Of a stretch of DNA of 9,072 nucleotides, positions 5,755-9,072 are shown in pieces; position 1 is the first letter of the stretch; every line of letters begins with the position of its first letter. A program made the translations under genes and the position numbers. The stretch spans positions 1 through 9,072 of the forward strand of contig PFHP01000047.1 of assembly GCA_002782365.1 (NCBI GenBank). Direction: 5' to 3'. The stretch is from Candidatus Kuenenbacteria bacterium CG_4_8_14_3_um_filter_39_15. GTDB lineage: Bacteria > Patescibacteriota > Patescibacteriia > UBA2196 > GWA2-42-15. The notes under the pieces were generated by a model that saw nothing but the letters and a program-made list of their open reading frames with translations, was not told the origin of the DNA and made no database searches.

Positions 5755-6741
5755 TTATTTAACCTTTTTAATTTTAATCTTATTAAGCATTTTTCCAGCA
5801 GGTGGTTTTTTGAGCAACCCGTGTTTTGCTCCCATTTGAGTGACAACGGAATTAGAATTTAACATGGCTAGTTGCAGCGCTTTTTTTAGGTTTCCTTCAT
5901 ATAATATAAGACCGGCCACAAATCCGGAACCAAAGGCATCTCCCGCGCCAGTGGCATTAACCACCTTCTTGCTTAAAATCCCTGCCCAATAAAATTCCTG
6001 GTCCTTTTTCACCCAGGCGCCCCTTTTGCCAGCAGTGACGCAAAGAATACTATCAGGCGCAATTTTTTCAAGATTATGATAAATACTCTTAATATTTTTT
6101 GTCTTGCATTGAGTCAGTTTTCGCGTCTCATCTAAATTTAAGAAAAGTATCTTAACCCGTTTTAATAAGTGAGTTACCCGGGATTTAGAAAAATCAAGTT
6201 CGGCGCTTCCCGGGTTCCAGGCAATTTTAATATTTTTATTATTTGCCCAATCAAATAAACTTTTTAGCAGAGTATGATTGCCATTCAAAGTCGTGATAAA
6301 AAACCAATCACTCTTTAATTTTTTGACCGGTACTTCTTTTATTTTTTGAAAATCAGCCGCGCCGCGAAAAACAAGGGCGGTTCTATCGCCATCTTTATTT
6401 AAAAATATTACCGAATATGCTGTTTCAAGTTTTTTATCAAGCTCAATCAGGCTGGTATTAACTTTAAACTTTTTCATAACCTTAATTATTTCTTTGCCAG
6501 CCAGGTCATTTCCTACTCTGGTAAACAAGCCGACTTTCAGCCCCAGATTAGAGAAGGCGGCCGCGGTATTTGAGCCGCCGCCGCCAACATCAAAATACAT
6601 GTCCTTGACGGAAATTTTATCGCCAATCACTTTTTTGTCAAAAGGATTAACTGCTTTAACGGGGTATTTTAAGTCTTTGTTTAAAATAAAGATATCCTGT
6701 ATGGCAGAGCCAATACTTATAACATCAAATTTTTTAGCCAT
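5755..6741 (-). CDS. PfkB-family carbohydrate kinase
   Basis: Ribokinase-fold sugar (or nucleoside) kinase, ATP-dependent, cytoplasmic. The N-terminal signature is the glycine-rich GGGGSNTAAAFSNLG (53-67), followed by GLFTRVGNDLAG (71-82). The C-terminal signature NATGAGDAFGSGFVAG (262-277) contains the anion hole and catalytic base D268. The length of 328 residues is normal for the family. Substrate cannot be told from motifs; fructose-6-phosphate, ribose, adenosine and heptose kinases all share this fold. It is the last gene of a unit with a nucleotidyltransferase, Mur ligase and FemAB protein, so a sugar destined for the envelope is a reasonable inference only. The ATG lies 9 bp after the Mur ligase stop, no SD is visible, and a strong terminator follows. 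Confidence 0.9.
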   Translation of the reverse strand: MAKKFDVISIGSAIQDIFILNKDLKYPVKAVNPFDKKVIGDKISVKDMYFDVGGGGSNTAAAFSNLGLKVGLFTRVGNDLAGKEIIKVMKKFKVNTSLIELDKKLETAYSVIFLNKDGDRTALVFRGAADFQKIKEVPVKKLKSDWFFITTLNGNHTLLKSLFDWANNKNIKIAWNPGSAELDFSKSRVTHLLKRVKILFLNLDETRKLTQCKTKNIKSIYHNLEKIAPDSILCVTAGKRGAWVKKDQEFYWAGILSKKVVNATGAGDAFGSGFVAGLILYEGNLKKALQLAMLNSNSVVTQMGAKHGLLKKPPAGKMLNKIKIKKVK

Positions 6742-6750
6742 ATAAGTTTA

Positions 6751-7938
6751 TTATACCTTATTTTTTAATTCTTCACGAACTACAGTTCTATCATCCCAAG
6801 GCATTTTTTTGTCATTAGCCAGGCAGATTGCCTGTTCTGCTCCTTTGCCAGTGATTAAGATTAAATCATTTTTACCAGCTAGTTCTAGCGCTTTTTTTAT
6901 CGCTGCCCGCCTGTCTAATATTTTATATAATTTATTTTTATTTACCTGGCTAGCCACTTGATCTATTATTTTTTGAGGATTCTCATCATAAGGGTCTTCA
7001 TTGGTCACTATTATAATATCTGCTTTCTGGCTAGCCATTTTGCCAAGGATTGGTCTTCTGGCTTTATCCCGGCCGCCGCCTGTTGAGCCCAGCACATGAA
7101 TTAATTTATTATATTTAATGTCATCTATGGTCTGGTATAGTTTTTCCAGCGCTTTGGGCTCAAAAGAATAATCAACTATTATCTTTATTCCCAAATTATT
7201 CTCAATAAATTCCAATCTGCCCGGCAGCGGTTTTAATTTTTTTATAGCCTGGCTGACTAAATTTTCCTCAACTCCCAATTCTTCCGCTACCTTGGCCGCC
7301 GCTATCACATTATATTTATTATATTCGCCAAACAAATTCATCTGCCAGTTATTGTTCCAGTCTTTTATATTATATTTGATTTTCTTTTTAGCCGGGAAAT
7401 CTAAAAAATAATCAGCATGTTGATCGTCCGCATTGATGATAATAGTTTTTTTGCCTAGATGTTCAAATAACTTGCCTTTTGTTTTTTTGTAATTCTCAAA
7501 ACTGCCGTGGGCTTCAATGTGTTCTGGATATAAGTTGGTCAGGACTAGCAGATCATAATTAATGCCCATATGTCTGTATTGTTTAATTCCTTCGGAACTC
7601 GTTTCAATAATAGCCACTGTGCAACCTGCTTTGAACATTTGTTTTAATAATTTTTGAGTCTGAAATCTACCCAGCATGGTCATTTTTTTGTCATTCAGCC
7701 ATTCTTTATTGGCAATTTTCAGGAGAGTGGTCGTTGTCATACCAATTTTTAATCCGGCGCTTTCTAAAATTTGGGCAATAAAATAACAGGTTGAGGACTT
7801 GCCAGCCGTGCCGGTCACACCAGCTACAATCATCTTGCCCGACGGATTGTCATAAAACCACTTGGCCAAAATTGCCAAACCGTAATGATACCAACTTAAA
7901 ATAAATTTAGGAGTAAATTTTTTAATCAGTTGTTTCAT
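6751..7938 (-). CDS. murE: MurE-type Mur ligase lacking the usual N-terminal domain
   Basis: ATP-dependent amino acid ligase of the Mur family, most like MurE, which adds the third residue to UDP-MurNAc-L-Ala-D-Glu. Seen: P-loop GVTGTAGKSST (40-50), ETSSEG (112-117), YPEHIEAHGS (137-146) with candidate carbamylated K154, GEYNKYN (204-210), GRLEF (240-244), GSTGGGRDKARRP (284-296), GKGAEQ (364-369) and the MurE-like tail MPWDDRTVVREEL. At 395 residues it is about 100 shorter than typical MurE: the UDP-recognition domain is replaced by about 38 residues with a hydrophobic-aromatic helix. The DAP-recognition motif DNPR reads EDPY (314-317) and the usual DYAHTP reads DYSFEP (256-261), so meso-DAP is unlikely as substrate. 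The ATG follows the previous TAG after 1 nt, implying translational coupling. MurT/CapB/CphA-like ligases are alternatives but the tail fits MurE best. Confidence 0.85.
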   Translation of the reverse strand: MKQLIKKFTPKFILSWYHYGLAILAKWFYDNPSGKMIVAGVTGTAGKSSTCYFIAQILESAGLKIGMTTTTLLKIANKEWLNDKKMTMLGRFQTQKLLKQMFKAGCTVAIIETSSEGIKQYRHMGINYDLLVLTNLYPEHIEAHGSFENYKKTKGKLFEHLGKKTIIINADDQHADYFLDFPAKKKIKYNIKDWNNNWQMNLFGEYNKYNVIAAAKVAEELGVEENLVSQAIKKLKPLPGRLEFIENNLGIKIIVDYSFEPKALEKLYQTIDDIKYNKLIHVLGSTGGGRDKARRPILGKMASQKADIIIVTNEDPYDENPQKIIDQVASQVNKNKLYKILDRRAAIKKALELAGKNDLILITGKGAEQAICLANDKKMPWDDRTVVREELKNKV

Positions 7939-7939
7939 G

Positions 7940-8683
7940 CTATTTTAATAAAAATTTTTCCATTTTAGCCATGTCATCCGGGCTAGTAAACGTCTGCCAA
8001 TAATTTTGAATGGGGAATATCCTTACTTTTTTATTTTGAGCCAATAATGTAATGGCATCAGTTAATTCGTATTCGCCGCGGGCAGATTTTTTAATTTTTT
8101 TGACTGCTTCAAAAATTTCTGGAGTAAATTTATAGACACCCGGGCTAATTAAATATTCCATTGCTCGGGATTGGTTAAAATCAATTCCTGGTGTGGGTTT
8201 TTCAATAATCCGTTTTAAAAAGTTGTTTTCGTCATATTCAAGTATGCCATAATGTTCCGGTTCAGGATGATGGATGCCGGCAACATAGCAAAATTTATCA
8301 TCAAGCATCGCCATTTTTTTTAAATCATCCACCGAAAAAATGTCATCGCCATTAACCACCATAAAATTATCCTTGCCCACAACATTCTCCGCTGCCTCAA
8401 CCGGGCATGCCGTACCGTATTTTTTTGTACCAATTATTTTGAACTGGTCAACTAAAGTTAAGTTAAATTCGCCCTCATACTTTTTGACGAATTCTACCAT
8501 CTGCTGTCTGAAATTGCCGATTATCAGAATCATCTCCTTAAAGCCAACTTTTTTTAAATTATTGAAAAAGTAATATAAAAAAGGCTTGTGGCCGATTTTA
8601 ATTAAATGTTTTGGATTTTTTTTTGCTAGTTCTTTCATCCGTGTTGCCCGGCCGGCCGCCAGAATTACTATTTTATTTATCAT
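7940..8683 (-). CDS. Sugar-phosphate nucleotidyltransferase
   Basis: GT-A-fold NTP_transferase, which joins a sugar 1-phosphate to an NTP to give an NDP-sugar. The signature LAAGRATRMKELAKKNPKHL (8-27) is the nucleotide-binding loop with the family Arg and Lys. NGDDIF (114-119) supplies the metal-binding Asp, IIEKP (159-163) is the sugar-phosphate-contacting segment, and ELTDAI (206-211) is typical of RmlA/GlmU-like enzymes. At 247 residues it has only the catalytic domain: no left-handed beta-helix acetyltransferase as in GlmU. Base and sugar specificity are open; dTDP-glucose, UDP-sugar, MurNAc-1-P (MurU-like) and heptose-1-P (HddC-like) enzymes all look similar. It sits 4 bp after the FemAB stop and 1 bp before murE. 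The mutase gene in the next operon could supply a hexose 1-phosphate. Confidence 0.9.
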   Translation of the reverse strand: MINKIVILAAGRATRMKELAKKNPKHLIKIGHKPFLYYFFNNLKKVGFKEMILIIGNFRQQMVEFVKKYEGEFNLTLVDQFKIIGTKKYGTACPVEAAENVVGKDNFMVVNGDDIFSVDDLKKMAMLDDKFCYVAGIHHPEPEHYGILEYDENNFLKRIIEKPTPGIDFNQSRAMEYLISPGVYKFTPEIFEAVKKIKKSARGEYELTDAITLLAQNKKVRIFPIQNYWQTFTSPDDMAKMEKFLLK

Positions 8684-8687
8684 AAAG

Positions 8688-9072
8688 TTAAGGAATTATT
8701 TTTTTAATAATTTTTAATAGCCTAAATATATTGTACCATTTTTTATTCAAAACATAATCCCAACTGCCCATAAATTTTATCTCCCGGCCGTCAAAACCAC
8801 GTTTGAACCGAGTAATGCCAGCCCAGGTTTTATTCTCCCCGCTCACGCCCCAGAGATCATAAATTTTATAACCCTCTTTCTTTGCCTCTCGCATCGCTTG
8901 CCACTGCAGTAGATAATTGGGCATTAATTCTCGGCCATCATTACTTGAAGCCCCATGTAAATAAGTTGCCCCATTGCCGAAATAAATTACCATAATTGCC
9001 GCTAAAGTCTTTTCTTTTTTTTGCGCCAGATATAATTTTAATTTGATGTTTTTATCGCCCTGGCCAAAATAT
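8688..9072 (-). CDS. FemAB-type peptidoglycan bridge peptidyltransferase, C-terminal part (5' end beyond window)
   Basis: Last 127 or so residues of a FemA/FemB/FemX-like protein, which transfers an amino acid from aminoacyl-tRNA to the stem peptide of a peptidoglycan precursor. Seen in order: an open stretch ending KLYLAQKKEKTLAAIMVIYF, then YLHGASSN, PNYLLQWQAMREAKKEGY, YDLWGVSG and the TRFKRGFDG segment followed by a GSWDYV tail, all typical of the second GNAT-like domain. The frame stays open for 26 codons beyond the internal ATG at 8993 to the window edge with matching family sequence, so that ATG is not the real start and the gene is truncated by the window. Full-length relatives are about 330-400 residues. 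It is first in view of the wall operon and 4 bp from the nucleotidyltransferase gene. Confidence 0.88.
   Translation of the reverse strand, partial: YFGQGDKNIKLKLYLAQKKEKTLAAIMVIYFGNGATYLHGASSNDGRELMPNYLLQWQAMREAKKEGYKIYDLWGVSGENKTWAGITRFKRGFDGREIKFMGSWDYVLNKKWYNIFRLLKIIKKIIP

Noticed and set aside
8688..8993. A complete 101-residue gene starting at 8993
   Set aside because: The frame stays open to the window edge with FemAB-like sequence before that ATG, so the ATG is internal.
109..9072. UGA recoded as Gly or Trp, as in some CPR lineages
   Set aside because: All genes are full length under the standard code with TAA or TAG stops, and no conserved domain is interrupted by TGA.

Overview
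The window looks like a piece of a small, AT-rich bacterial genome, most probably from the Candidate Phyla Radiation (Patescibacteria, Parcubacteria-like). This is inferred from Lys/Ile/Asn-rich proteins, nearly back-to-back genes, no convincing Shine-Dalgarno sequence in front of any of the six complete genes on show, a MurE-type ligase without its usual N-terminal domain, and a fused MurL-MurD protein. The standard bacterial code fits: visible stops are TAA or TAG, and nothing requires UGA recoding. No sequence search was run, so the lineage is a judgement from gene style.

Layout. Bases 1-108 are an intergenic region with a nested inverted repeat (1-61), a purine-rich SD-like sequence and a four-codon ORF, followed by hisS (109-1668, plus strand), which carries an unusual acidic C-terminal tail. 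Everything else is on the minus strand and converges on hisS with a 25-bp gap. Read in the minus direction, the first unit enters from beyond the right edge: a FemAB-type peptidyltransferase (partial), a sugar-phosphate nucleotidyltransferase, a MurE-type Mur ligase and a PfkB-family kinase, spaced by 4, 1 and 9 bp and closed by an intrinsic terminator (5716-5739). The second unit starts after it: a candidate promoter (5685-5713), two tandem copies of a 32-nt double-hairpin module (5577-5662), tRNA-Cys(GCA), a phosphomannomutase/phosphoglucomutase, and 2 bp later an 799-residue protein whose N-terminal half resembles MurL and whose C-terminal half is a complete MurD-type ligase.

How the genes fit together. 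The minus-strand genes form a peptidoglycan precursor island. MurL-MurD would add glutamate to UDP-MurNAc-L-Ala and set it to the D form by epimerising the already attached L-Glu, as known for the separate MurD2 and MurL of Xanthomonas. The MurE-like ligase would add the third residue, and the FemAB protein would add a cross-bridge amino acid. The hexose-phosphate mutase, nucleotidyltransferase and PfkB kinase look like sugar activation for wall or surface glycans. The most notable points are the MurL-MurD fusion, the shortened MurE with altered specificity motif, and the tandem double-hairpin modules with a compensatory base change in front of tRNA-Cys.
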